A stretch of 64,000 bases of DNA, taken from the NCBI GenBank assembly GCA_017311315.1, contig CM029644.1, positions 32,445,606 to 32,509,605 on the forward strand, given 5' to 3'. Position 1 is the stretch's first letter. The number at the start of each line of letters is the position of its first letter. Made by a program: the position numbers and the translations under genes. Source of the DNA: Dendrocalamus latiflorus. Its lineage: Eukaryota; Streptophyta; Magnoliopsida; Poales; Poaceae. Below, in pieces: positions 1-10,790 of the stretch. Under the pieces are notes generated by a model that was not told the DNA's origin, did not search any database, and worked only from the letters and a program-made list of their open reading frames with translations.

Positions 1-634
1 CGTTAGCGGCGGCTGACGGGCCGCCTCCGAGCAGCGAGGTCGTTGGAATCTAGTGGTGAAAGACGATGAGGCAGCAGCGGACACTGTCGTCGAGGTGGCT
101 GCACGTCACCGGAACCGGAGCCAGAGAAACGACACTGGTGGTGGTTAGCGTCCATGGAGGCAGAGGCAGCAAGGAAGGGGGTGGGAGACGCGCTTGCGGA
201 GCTTGAGGCAGAGGTGCTTGGTCAAGCTCATTGACCACGAACTAGTCTTCTTCCCTGGAAGTTGTCGTTGAGGTAGCAGATAATGCTAAAGTTGGAGGTG
301 CTTCAATGACAGAGATCTGTGGGGGCGCATTGTTGAAGCAGCCCACGAAGGACATCTGGCTAGCGGCATCGCCTTTGGCGACTTGCACCGTCATGAAGTC
401 ACTCTCGCTGTCGTTGTTATCGAAGGCAATGTCGGCGTCGGCGTCCTCTGTGGCCGACGGCGCCTGGACGTGCTTCTTAGCTGCTTGTGCCTTCTCCTTT
501 GCTACTATCATCTTCTTCAACATGCTTTCTATATTCTTGAGTCCAACGATGATTTCTTCATAACCATCGATGATCTTGTCACCTGTTAACTCAGCAGCAG
601 AAGCCATGGTGTTGGCTCTGATACCAAATTATTA
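1..634 (-). mobile_element. internal part of an LTR retroelement, cut by the window edge
   Basis: Reading on the minus strand, the LTR at 635-932 is followed by a primer binding site at 615-626 that reads TGGTATCAGAGC, the complement of the plant initiator tRNA-Met 3' end. A short coding region follows. The element continues past position 1, so its second LTR and any pol region cannot be judged. It sits in the intron that interrupts the B3 domain of the VAL gene. Copia-like is the likely class from the primer and short LTR, but no pol is visible to prove it. Confidence 0.75.
242..607 (-). CDS. gag-position ORF of the LTR element (121 aa, unrecognised)
   Basis: This 121-codon frame starts a few bases after the primer binding site, where gag starts in copia-type elements. 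Residues 1-45 are Ala/Glu/Lys-rich and could form a helix or coiled coil; the rest is acidic and Ser/Thr-rich. I do not recognise a UBN2 gag domain or a zinc knuckle. The stop is a TAG at 242-244, and the same frame then stays open to position 50 with a Pro/Leu-rich stretch, so this may be a longer gag broken by one nonsense codon. It could equally be a captured host fragment in a non-autonomous element. Confidence 0.4.
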   Translation of the reverse strand: MASAAELTGDKIIDGYEEIIVGLKNIESMLKKMIVAKEKAQAAKKHVQAPSATEDADADIAFDNNDSESDFMTVQVAKGDAASQMSFVGCFNNAPPQISVIEAPPTLALSATSTTTSREED

Positions 635-932
635 TGAATCTTAGTTCATAGAGGGTAAACACCGCCGAAAGGATAGTCGAGTGGCATCAGCATAGAGGGA
701 GAAGGAGAGACTAAAGATGAGAATGACTTTGTTATTTCTTACTTAGTTTCAATAGCATGCGGTAGCCCCCTTATGTAGATATGCTCCCCCTGACAGATAG
801 AATCTAATTTCAATCATATCTCTGACAAATAGAAACTAATACCATATCTCTAATCGTATCTCTAATAGATAGAAACTTATCTCTAATTTCCTAATAATAT
901 ACCGGTTGGGCCCAAGGCCCTTGCCCATGACA
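635..932 (-). repeat. LTR of the element at the left edge (298 bp)
   Basis: The segment begins TGAATCTTAG and ends CCCATGACA on the plus strand, giving the expected TG...CA ends on either strand. On its inner side (toward position 1) it is followed by TAATAATT and then the initiator tRNA-Met primer site, which fixes it as the 5' LTR of a minus-strand element. Repeated (A/T)CTCTAAT-type words lie at 790-890. The partner LTR is outside the window, so target duplication and age cannot be read. Confidence 0.75.
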
Positions 933-1301
933 GTCAAGTAGCCTCACAATACTACCACCATAACAATGGTGTTTCACCAATAGAATGCATACAGATTGAA
1001 CGGTAAGGGACTAAATGCTAGATGTTATATTGACCAGTTTGTCTGTGTTAATGTATATGTGACGTGTTCAAATTAGGTTCCACATTAGTTATATTCCTTT
1101 ACAATCTATCTCTTGTACACACACTGTATACAGTCTCATAGACCTTATTGGTCTCTGGTAATGGCAATGCTCCTTTGTATCAAAAGTATTTTTAATCATA
1201 AGGAATATGATACAGAAAAGATAAATCAACAATGTGTGGCAACAGAATACAAAAAATTATGAACAGGAAGCAGAATGTTTGCTAAAGAAGAAAGATATTA
1301 C

Positions 1302-3722
1302 CTCAGCACAGGCTTTTGGAAGAACAAGGCGTCCTATGCGGCCAGCATCACTAGCGCTTAGAACCTTCTCAAACAGTGGAACAATGGTGGAATTTGAACT
1401 TGAAGCCAAATACAGTCGAGGAAGACACAGTAACATTCACGGGAAAAAGAAGGCATATTAAATAAGTTCGATGGCCGAATTGATCAATTATGGAGCATGT
1501 AATTTACAAGTAAATAATGTTACTTATCAATGTCACCAATAAGTTCATAAATTTATTAAGGATACTCTCCAGAAATTTGCTGCAGCTCTTGGTCTGTTAT
1601 TCTTGGCCAATACCGAGGAAGTAATTGATTGCGGCCCCTTCCCTCAGCAGGTGGTCTTGCAACACGAAGATGTGGAAGAACATCTTTCGTTGGATCAAAA
1701 ACAGCACCTTCACCAGCCCTTGGTGGTCTGGTCAGAAAATGCCGAGCCCTTTGTGCGTGTTGAAATGGAGATAATGTAGTGGCAAGTTCTCTTCCTTCAG
1801 AAAATGGTGTCGTTGGTAATAGCATAGGTCTTTCCACTGTTGAAGTAGCCTCCATCTTGTTTCCGTTATTAGCAATACCCAAGCCCATGCTGAGACATGC
1901 CTCAGAAAGTGATTCACTTGTCGTGCTATCTGTTGTTGGATCTTTATTGTCATCTCTTCGAGTACATTGAGGAAACTCTAATGCACTTTGTGTCCTAGTT
2001 AAGAAAGGCATCCTTCCCATGTCCCCAATACTAAGAATTGGTTGTTCCCATTTAATCGGCCTTGCACCATTCTCTATTTCTTTTTGCCTCAAAATGTTAC
2101 TGCTTTGCCCAGCTTCTATGTTTTTTACCATGAATGGCTGATTACTCTTAGTAATAATAGCAATCTCATCATTCCTGGAATCGGCAATAAGGGTGGGTGG
2201 CTCCAGCGGTCTAGATGACAATAACTCATCACTTTTCCCAAAGAATCTCTGATTATTTTGAGATGAAAAAAGCTTTGGAGCAACTTGATTTGAAACCTGC
2301 AAAAAGAACAATCAGATGATTTTGAAAAGAAATGCAGATATGAGACAAAGAAACTTACGGGCTGAACTCCTGAATTTTTCATGCAATTGACACATTGAAC
2401 TCCTCCGCTATCAAGTAGATCAAAGGAATTCTTTGAAGCAATACATCCACAATGGAGACGCTGAAATAACGAAGTTCATTAGAACGACTGTAGCAAAACA
2501 TTTGAACACAAGAACTTGCATACAATTCACAACATGTGTCACCAACTCACCTTCCCACAAAATGAGCAGTCCCTCCAGCCAGATTCCTTTTGGTGAAATA
2601 TATCACAAAAGACAAGCTGCTCATATGCCAACCTAGGTACAGCAGAAATGATATGATCAAAATAGATCAACCAAGTAAATTGAACTGCAAAATGGTTACC
2701 GGGGTTAAAGTAACCGCCTTTCTCGGAAGAAAGCACTCTTATGCTATTCAACTAAATGAACATGTTTTCCCCGTCATAAAAAATCAACCGCGAGAAAACG
2801 TCCAGTCCCATGCACAAAAAACCAACCGCGAGAAAACGTCTAGTCCCATGCACAAACCAATTTGTAACTGTAGGTAATTGTTGCCAAGCAGCAATTTTGA
2901 TTCAGCCATACAACACACAGAGGTTTGGCAAACAGACTTCTTTTTACCAAACTGCAGGTAATATTCATCCAGGCCATCGAGGTCACAACTCACAGGGTCA
3001 ATTTCTACAATAACGTTAACTCTCAAAAAAAAAATCTACAATAAAGTTGCACGCCAAGCATCTTCACGTCCCTGTAGTTTGGATTTTTGGTGATAAGCTC
3101 CCCGGCTCTAGGTAACTAAACGTTGATCGAAATCTCAATTGAGCATGAGCTCTGCTCAATCAACTACTAGCTAATTGCTCTATCTAACTGATACCAACGC
3201 AAGCAGCAGTGGAGGCTGCCATCGAGTCAACTCTACTTTGCAGAAATTTGTACACAGGCAACGCTATTACTTGCACCTTGGTACAAAAATTCCTACTTGG
3301 GCTAGAGAGGAAAGCATAGAGGCACCGCTCAAGAAGCAATCTCAAGAAAACAAAATTCCACAAATCGCCTCCCTAAAGAAACAAAACATCTCCTTTTTAG
3401 AGAAAAGGGGGGTAGAACATCGAAACGAATTCACAAAATAACCCAAAAAAACATCATCAATTAATGGGGTTCATCCAGCCAACCATTCCGTTGGGAACAC
3501 ACGAACCGCACGCACGCACACAGCAAGCGCAGAGGAGCAATCATACCCGCACTTGTCGCAGAGCACGGCGAAGCTGCCGGATCGCAGCGGCCAGCCCTTC
3601 CTCCACTCCCCTCCCGCCGCCGACGGAGCCGGCGAGCCGCACGCGGCGTTCATGCACCTCGTCACCGCCGCCGCCGCCGCCGCAGCAGCAGCCATCCCCG
3701 CCATGGCCGCCGGCGAGCTCAC
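1302..3722 (-). CDS. VAL: VAL/HSI2-type B3 domain transcriptional repressor, N-terminal half (partial)
   Basis: Five exons are readable: 3547-3722, 2551-2632, 2359-2460, 1566-2296 and 1302-1398. All have GT-AG junctions and together keep one 396-codon frame. Exons 1-3 encode the Cys/His-rich PHD-like domain of the VAL family: [25 protein letters not shown], then [17 protein letters not shown]. Exon 4 is a long Ser/Thr-rich linker. Exon 5 begins the B3 domain ([20 protein letters not shown]) and stops at CAE, so the second half of B3 and the usual CW finger and C-terminal EAR motif lie beyond the left edge. VAL proteins repress seed-maturation genes by binding RY elements and recruiting Polycomb and histone deacetylase (known for Arabidopsis). 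ATG at 3722 is the first in frame; in-frame ATGs at 3704 and 3695 are alternatives. Intron 5 holds an LTR element. Confidence 0.9.
2784..2861. repeat. tandem duplication of about 40 bp in VAL intron 1
   Basis: Two near-identical copies of a unit containing CCGCGAGAAAACGTC and AGTCCCATGCACAAA lie side by side, differing at one C/T position and in A-run length. They lie in the 914-bp first intron (2633-3546). No function is suggested. Confidence 0.75.
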
Positions 3723-4190
3723 TCACTCCAGTCCCCTCCGATCAAACTCCCCACCAAAAGGCAAAGCACACCTCACGTCATCACCCCCAGAGTGGGAGAG
3801 GCGGGAGAGAGAGAGAGAGAGAGAGAGAGATTGGGGAGGCGGTGGGGGAAGCGTAGTTTTCCGATGGATGTGGAGAGAGCAACGAACGATCGCTGGTGAT
3901 TGGTGCATGCGGATGCGGGGAAGAAATGGAAAAGGAGATGCGGGAGCAGCAGCAGCAGCAAGCTAGTAACCCCTGGGCTATCACTGTACCAGTGTACTGT
4001 AGTTGCACCGAGGCGAGGAGGAGGTGGAGGAAATTTTTTATTTATTTTCTGAAAAATCAAAGAGAGGAGAGGAGTAGCAAAGCCAACTACTGCAAAGTGC
4101 ATTTACTGGGTGATGCTGCATGCACGACATGCTCTGCTTTTTTATATCCTCCTTCCTCTGCTGCGCTCTCCTTGCGGCGCTGGTGTTTTT
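3723..4190 (-). promoter_or_regulatory. VAL upstream region with a GA tract
   Basis: This is the region immediately upstream of the VAL start codon. A pure GA run at about 3805-3830 lies about 85-110 bp upstream of the ATG, in likely 5' UTR or core promoter. Such GA/CT tracts are common near plant transcription starts and can bind BBR/BPC GAGA factors; that role is inference. No convincing TATA box was identified. Confidence 0.5.
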
Positions 4191-4194
4191 TGGT

Positions 4195-4460
4195 GCGCTT
4201 GGTTCGACCCAAAAAAATTTATTTATAGTTTAAATTTTACTGTAGTTAATTAAAATTACACTATAACTAATAGTGACTTATTTGATATGACTAAATTTAA
4301 AAAAATTTAAAATAAAAAATAGGTTAGCCAATCATACACAATGCAAACAATACGGGAAAAAAGAACCGGCAAAAAACTAAAAAAGCTAAAAAGCCAGAAA
4401 AGACGAAATTTAGAAATAGTGGAAAATAAGCCAGAAGCTCAAGCTGAATTGAACGGAGCC
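4195..4460. repeat. MITE-like repeat, dispersed family A, copy 1
   Basis: The copy is AT-rich with a run of AAAAAGCTAAAAAGCC-type words and the core TTAGCCAATCATACACAATG. That core is the reverse complement of the core in the copies at 11881-12258 and 30804-31096. The ends resemble each other in inverted orientation (TTGGTTCGACCC on the left, GAATTGAACGGAGCC on the right). No target duplication was found. Confidence 0.5.
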
Positions 4461-4640
4461 GTACCTTCTTCCTCTAATGCGCTCTTGTTGCGGCGGGATA
4501 TAAACAGATTGAATACGGATAAAATAATGTTTTTATCATATTTTATTTTTATATTATTATATATGCGGATACAAATACGGATACAGCGGATATGAATACA
4601 AATATAAATAATATCGAATACAGATACCTCATGGCGGCAA
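4461..4640. other. degenerate ATACGGATA-rich stretch
   Basis: This AT-rich DNA has repeated ATACGGATA and ATACAAATA words (4515-4620). No gene is seen in it. Confidence 0.5.
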
Positions 4641-4830
4641 GGCGGCAGTGCTGCGGCCACTGGAGATCTTCCCGCCGATGGGCACGCAGCCAATGCTATT
4701 CCAGAAGCTTGCGCTCCATCGAATGCAGGCAAAGAGGATGATTACAAGAAGCGGAAGGTGATGGCGGCTGTGAGCGCCCTGTCCGCAGGCGGTGACACAG
4801 TACTCAACAACGTCGACATGAGCATTGATG
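4640..4830 (+). pseudogene. short coding-like fragment of unknown origin
   Basis: One plus-strand frame is open and protein-like across 4640-4830, with the words DDYKKRKVMAAVSALSAGG and LNNVDMSIDA. It ends at a good donor (GCT|GTAAGT near 4831). No start, partner exon or recognisable domain was found. It looks like a captured exon or the edge of a dead gene or transposon. Confidence 0.35.
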
Positions 4831-5184
4831 CTGTAAGTTCAAACTCCATTAAGATGGTTTTGGTGATAATGACAAACATAATTGTGAGATTAGCGTGTTT
4901 ATTGATTATGATATTGTTTAAATCTCATTTGGATGAAAAGATGAAAATCATAAGAGGTATGCATTCAATATCACATCCTTATATCTTAGTGTATTTCTCG
5001 GATCCAAAATATATATTGAACTCCATATATAGTCAAACTTAAATATGTGCATTTGTCTTTAATATACATTCTTATATGCACATATTTAAGGAGAGTTCAC
5101 TCTATGTTTTGAGATTTCATTAGTATTGATCCAGATTCAACTTTCCACATATTAAGAATCTTTACTTAAAACATATATCTTGAG

Positions 5185-5249
<65 letters not shown>

Positions 5250-5461
5250 CTTGTGTAGTTCATATACACTCATAATCGGGTTGTCATCTAGTTCCTCCAT
5301 CATGTGTTAACGGTTGAATAGTCAATGACAACTGGATGTGTATACCTTGCTTTGAAAGCTTACTCTAGATCATACAATTGTTATGTACATATTGTATACT
5401 CACAATTCTATTTATATCTCATTATTTGTTGAGACTGACATGAATTACTAAAAGGGAGAGA
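4831..5461. other. AT-rich gene-free stretch with a (TA)n tract
   Basis: A (TA)30 tract occupies about 5189-5248. The last bases, TAAAAGGGAGAGA at about 5448-5460, look like a polypurine tract just before a TG-starting LTR candidate, so part of this stretch may be the 3' internal end of a decayed LTR element. No coding sequence is seen. Confidence 0.4.
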
Positions 5462-6015
5462 TTGTAGAATCTAATTCCTCCATTATGAATTAATAGTGAA
5501 ATTTTGGTAATTGATGATAATTGATTTGTGAACTAATATTTTTCATGAGTTAGATGAATAGGTTAGGTTCTACAAATTAGAATGACTTGAGATGACTTCA
5601 TGTGTTAAAGATCATCAACTCAAGATGTGAGAAGAAGATGACTTCATGAGTTGAAAGTCATCAAGAAAAAGATACATCATGAGTTAATGCATGTCCAAGA
5701 GGAGATAATCATGTGTTGGTCATTAAGTCCAGTAAAGACTCATCATATATTAATGAAGTTCAAGTGAATGATATATCATGTGTTGATGCATATCAAGACA
5801 ATGACCTAAAGCAAATGTATGACTGGCTAGCGCTAAGGATATGTTATCTCTTTCCCGCTCCAGGTAGGTGAGCTCTAATCTTTACAACTTGCTGAGTCTT
5901 CTCACAACCTTCTTTAAGAAGATCACCGCGCACGACGTCTCCAACACCATCTAAGAGTCAGCAAACTCCAAGAGTAATAGATCAAGTCTCTTGTTTGACT
6001 TTCACTACGTGCAAT
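5461..6015 (+). repeat. candidate LTR of a decayed copia-like element
   Basis: A purine-rich run is followed directly by TGTAGAATCTAATTCC, the arrangement at the polypurine tract/3' LTR junction. The interior has repeated ATCATGTGTTGATG and GATGACTTCATG words. The right border is uncertain; a possible CA end is at about 6013. No pol remains and no target duplication was found. Confidence 0.35.
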
Positions 6016-6890
6016 GAATGCATAATTTCAAGTGGATACGAAATTCACCTCTAGATGTAACGCATGCAAACTAAAGCCAATCGAGGAGGCGGAGAAGTGT
6101 CGACAGCCACGGCTTTTGCGTCGGTGGGCCGGATCCGACGCACACCTGGCATTGGCGGGCTGGATTCGGCCGGATCTAACGGATAGCAGGTGTGAGGGAG
6201 GGAGCTGGTGGGCAACGACGGTAGGGTGGGGAGGGCGACGATGGTGAGGATAGGGAGGCGTGGCAAGCTGTGAGAGGAAAGGGCGGAGGGCAACGACCGC
6301 GAGAGCGTCGTCGGTGGCGAGGAAGTTAAGCTCTCTCTCCTTCGACGATGGGGAATGGAGAATGGAAAATTGATAAAATAGTGTTGAGTTCCGTGTCTAG
6401 AGATAAATTATTGGAGTTGTTGTATTTTGTACTGTTGATAGATGATATAGATAGAAGGATTTATTAAAAGACAAACTAAGATATAAACTATTAAACATTG
6501 CCTTACGTGCGCTGAACAGAGTTTAATTTAGTTTACAAATTATTATTCTCTGGGAAGAAAACAAAAAGGAGATGGTGCGCTGCGCTGCCGCTTGCTGCGT
6601 GCATGCATGCATGTTGAGGCGCAGTACAATCGCTGTACGCACCGTATTGAATGCCAGCCCACTACGACCCAATCACTCCACTCTACTTGCCATCCTTCAA
6701 TGCTCCGGCTCCGGCGCCAGCGCCACAGCGGGCCGTCCGATCCCGTCAGCTCCCATGTAACGTCGCCTTCAGGTGGGAGCCCGAGCCGCACGATTCCAGC
6801 CGCCCGCGCTTCACGTACCCCAGCGCGGCACACGCGCGCGCGCACTCGTTTCTACCCACCTCGTAACGAGCGAAACAGGGGAACACATGG
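6016..6890. other. gene-free stretch, partly GC-rich
   Basis: The 6090-6350 part is G-rich on the plus strand with GGTGAGGATAGGGAGG-type words and reads like transposon or captured host sequence. The 6550-6880 part is GC-rich with open frames on both strands that lack any recognisable motif. I see no supportable gene. Confidence 0.4.
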
Positions 6891-6899
6891 TACTCAAAT

Positions 6900-7056
6900 G
6901 AAAAAATTGATCATATACCCTCCATTTATATGGAAATTAAGGATTTACCCTTCTGACCCACGTGTCAGTGACTTATGATGACCCCACGTGTCATTGAGAT
7001 GTGGAGGGTAAATCCTCAATTTCCCAACTAAAGGGAGGGTATATGATCCAATCTCC
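6900..7056. mobile_element. palindromic Mutator-type MITE, 157 bp
   Basis: Nearly the whole element is an inverted repeat. The left half begins with GATCATATACCCTCCATTTA and runs to CCACGTGTCA. The right half mirrors it, ending GGGAGGGTATATGATCC. It is flanked by a perfect 9-bp direct repeat, TACTCAAAT, at 6891-6899 and 7057-7065. A 9-bp duplication is the signature of Mutator superfamily insertion. It carries no gene; as RNA it would fold into one hairpin. Confidence 0.85.
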
Positions 7057-7065
7057 TACTCAAAT

Positions 7066-7440
7066 AGTATGGGCTTTTACGGATAGGACGGATGGTTTAT
7101 GTTTTTTTAATTTTATTGTAAGCGTTTGTACAAATATATCGAGACTATGCTCAGTTAGATTTTTTTTAACTTTTGGTTTTTTAGGTAGGTGACTTATTTT
7201 ATATTATAGTAGCTGATAGTTTTATCGTAATTAAATTTAAAAAAATGAAGCGCGGAAAGGAACACGGAAATAAGAAAAAGAAAAAAACTCAAAAAAAACT
7301 AAAAAGCTAAAAAAGATGAAATTAAAAAATAGTGAATTACAAGCTGAAATCGGAATGAGTAGGGTCCAAATACCGAAAGTTATTTTAAAAATATGTCTCG
7401 ATAAACTGTTTTCAAAAACGATAAAAAAAAGTAGTTTGTT
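7066..7440. repeat. family A MITE-like repeat, copy 2, and AT-rich flank
   Basis: Bases about 7215-7350 share the A-rich AACTAAAAAGCTAAAAAAGATGAA core and the TTAAATTTAAAAAAATG word with family A copy 1 at 4195. Borders are unclear. There is no gene. Confidence 0.4.
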
Positions 7441-7864
7441 TTAGTTGGAGAAGTCCATGAACCAGACTGAGAAGAAGGGAAGCCTCAGCTGCCGTGCCGG
7501 GAGAGCGGGCCCGCGCGGTCGCGGTCGGGGAGGTGGGTGTGGCGCGCGCGGGGAGGGGAGGCGCCGCGATGTGGACACCGCAACCGGTGGGTGCTCTCCC
7601 TCTGTCTCACGTTGCAGCTTGCTTGCGTCCATCGTGCGCCTGCAAGGCTAAACGTGAAGCTGCTGCTTGCGTTGCGTCTTCGTCAGCCACGCGGCCTCCT
7701 CCCAGTGGCTGACTTCCGGGCCCATCCCTGTGGGACCCAGGAGAGTCAACGTCAGGTATGGGTAAAGCCCCGGTATTGTTAGCATCTCCCCCTAGAAGAG
7801 AGCGCCTGTGGCCGCGAGGCGAGGTTACGCGCACCCGACAGGGCTGCCATCGAGTCGTCAGAGT
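7441..7864. other. GC-rich stretch without a supportable gene
   Basis: Overlapping open frames exist on both strands because of high GC. None has a motif, clean splice structure or family resemblance. It abuts the small LTR element on its right. Confidence 0.4.
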
Positions 7865-8109
7865 TGTGAAATCTGAGTCTGGCCTTTAAGACCTTGGTTC
7901 ATGGTAAATATTTTATCTTATAGTCTATATATAGAGTGTTTTATTTGTTATTATCTTATACTTGTGAGTAAAACGCAAAGAAAGCAGGAGTTCTTCTCTT
8001 ATCTCTGTGTGTTCAATCTTGTATTGCTTGCAATACTCTGTAATTGATCCATCTATTTTGCATAGCAGGAATCGATCAGACTGGACTTGCTAGCGATGGT
8101 CCCTCAACA
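7865..8109 (+). repeat. left LTR of the small LTR element
   Basis: 245 bp, ending CCCTCAACA. It aligns by eye with 9021-9249 over most of its length with many substitutions, so the insertion is old. Confidence 0.65.
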
Positions 8110-9020
8110 TGTTATCAACACGAATCGCTCCAGTGGATCGCAAGGTAATCATTCACAAATTAAATTACCTATCTAGACCACTTTCAATTCCGCAAATTTC
8201 GCTTTCTAGATTATTTTCTACGGTGCAAATCCGCTCTAATCTACTACGAGTAGACTTGAAGTCGCTGGCACAATACCGATCGATAGATTATATGAAAGAG
8301 TAGATGTTGATTACGCTGTAGATTGAAGAGGGAAAAAAGAACGAAGATGGCCCCGCACGGCCGCGCCGCGTCGCTGGCCCTATACGGCCATGCCGTTGAA
8401 GCACCGTGCCGCTGGTCCTGTATGGCCATGCCGCACCGAGCCACGCCGTCCGCACACGTCTGTGCCATTGCCCGCCTCCTGCATGAGACACGGGCCGCCG
8501 CTGGCCCCGCAAGTGCCGCCGTTGGCCATGATGCGCCATCACCGCATGGATTTGAATGAGGAGCACAACCGTACCGCGAGCCGACACTAGCCAAGCTCTG
8601 CGCGCCGCTCCCTCACGCTCGTGTCGTGGCACCGGCCTGTTGCCACCACTCGGCCGCTGCTCGCCTCTCGCCTGAGCCGCCGTCGCCGCTCCCAAGCGTC
8701 GCTTGAGCCGTTGCGCCCGCATGCGCCACCGCTTCCGAGCGCAGCCTGCATATATCGTCGTCTCCCGAGCGTCGCCCGCACGCGCTGCCTCCTAAGTGCC
8801 ACCCTATACACAGCGCCGCTGCCCACTCGGCTGCCGACGAGTCACACCCCGCATGGGCCACCAGCTCCTGGCACGCCTGCCGCCGTTCAGCCTTAGGCCA
8901 CCGCTACCTCGCGCTCCCGCCTGAACGCCGGCTGCATGCACCACACAAGCCGCCGCCCGCTAGGTCACTACTCCCACATGAGCTCCGCCCGCCCGCGCCG
9001 CCGCTCCCGTATGAGCCTCG

Positions 9021-9249
9021 TGTTGGGAAACCTGCGTTTGGGCTTGAGGCTTTGGCCCATGGTGGGCATGTCACCTTGTAGTCTATATATAGGGGTCATA
9101 TTGGCTATCATCTTGTACTTGTGAATAAAAGGCAATAAAGATACCAGGAGTTCTCTCCCTATCTCTGTATATTCAATCTTGTATTTCTTGCATTATTCTG
9201 TGATTGATCCATCTATTTTGTATAGGAGGAACCGATCGGTCCCTCAACA
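9021..9249 (+). repeat. right LTR of the small LTR element
   Basis: 229 bp, beginning TGTTGGGAAACC and ending CCCTCAACA. It is partner to 7865-8109. Confidence 0.65.
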
Positions 9250-10790
9250 GTGAGCATGGTCTGGTTGGCCCGTGTCGAAGCGAGGCGAGCGAGATGGACG
9301 GTGTTGGTCGCGAAAGAAGGGGGAGGAAAACCTCTCGATGGAGCCAGGTGATTGTGCGCTGTGGTAGTTGCAGGCCCCCATCCGCTATAACTTATTATCT
9401 TACATAAACATAAACATAAGATTAAAAATAAATCTTTTTAATAATGATATCTTGCAAACATTCCACTCAGTTATTTTCTTTCTTCTTACCTTACCTCCTC
9501 TCTCTCTCTCTCTCTTTTATTGATCCCATTATCTAGTTTTCTTGGTCCTCTCGAATAGTCGATATCTTATATGAGGCATTACTATTATCTGTCTTTCTTA
9601 ATTAATCTCCCACATCAGCCTTTTATTTATTTGGCGTACTATGAATACTATTCAGATCATGCTACTGGGAGTGCCCTTACAAATGGAGGGCAGCTGGTCG
9701 TTTTTTTTTCCTGTCTCGGCAGAGTATACAGGGTACAAGTACATTACTAATACCCAGCTTTGCTCTTTGTACGAGAAAGAACTAGTAATTTTTGTTTTGT
9801 CTGTGGAGCCGGCTAATGTTTTATACTACTATTAGAATTTGAACCTCTTGCAAACTGGAGTAGCTCGCACATTTAATTGAACGGTAGCATGCTTATGCAA
9901 TATTCATTCACGAGTGTAGTAAGAGTCATGACTAGTTCTATGGAAGGAATTGGTTTTAACGCTTTCAAGCCCCATTAAACATCTTGTTGCGTTCTCCTTT
10001 GTGCTAATTAAGCTGGTTTTTTGAGCTAGCTCCTCCTAGCTTATCTTCTTCCTGTCTCCGTTCATTAGTGCACGTGTCCTTCCTCTCCGTAAGTGGTACG
10101 TAATCTAAAGAGTCGTCAAGCAAATTAGAAGAAGACATGGTATGCCGATGCCCCTGCTGTTGTGGGGGTCAAATACTCAAGACATCATTGGTACGAGATA
10201 GGCCTAGCACCACAGGAGGTGTATCGCTGTCGTTTTAGAATCTCCATCAACTGGCATTGCTTAAAAGTGACGGTTAAACAAACCTCTGACATGGAGAACA
10301 AAACTACAAAGGCGTCTCACATAGGAAAGTGAATGGATAAGAATGACTTCGTGGAGATTTACTACGCAAGTTGCTGTTTCTCGAGTTGTTTCTGGTCGAT
10401 TTTCGATTTTTAGTTTTCTTTGGAAATCGAAATAAATGAAAGCGATTTTTTTTGAAGCGGATTCTCTAAACGATTTCTCGAGACTAAAACCTTGTGCAGA
10501 TGGTGTCTCTATCGTCCGTTGCTGTTTAAAAAAATACAGATAAAAACCATCAGTCGTAGACCCAAAAATAGGGCATTTATACTATAATATCGCGTTAGAA
10601 TTGTGCAATATTGATACTTATATATCTGTCTATATATCCCACCACGTTCACTCGTAAGACTAGAAATTACTACGTTAATTAAAGAAAAAAGAGAAAAATC
10701 TACATATCTATTATGGTAAATTCAGATTATAACGTTACAGATTAAACATATATATATAGATAGTAAAAATATTAAGTACTATTAGGTGTC
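9250..10790. other. gene-free intergenic stretch
   Basis: It contains a CT run at about 9501-9518 and AT-rich DNA near 9370-9660 that may be an old MITE (a CCCCATCC left side and GGGAGTGCCC right side, weakly inverted). I see no coding sequence, RNA gene or clear element in the remainder. Confidence 0.45.

Larger units (their letters stand above)
7865..9249 (+). mobile_element. small non-autonomous LTR retrotransposon (about 1.4 kb)
   Basis: Two diverged direct repeats, 7865-8109 and 9021-9249, share TAGTCTATATATAG, ATCTCTGTRTRTTCAATCTTGTATT and TGATCCATCTATTTTG, and both end CCCTCAACA, consistent with TG...CA LTRs. The word TGTTATCAACACGAATCG follows the left LTR, where a primer binding site should be; it is not the usual tRNA-Met word seen elsewhere in this window. 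The 911-bp interior is GC-rich, repeats CGCCGCTCCC/GAGCC words, and has no gag or pol. No clear polypurine tract precedes the right LTR, and no 5-bp target duplication was found. The size fits TRIM/SMART-like elements. Confidence 0.7.

Noticed and set aside
8244..8896. Several overlapping frames on both strands
   Set aside because: They fall in the GC-rich interior of the small LTR element and are mutually exclusive shadows without motifs.
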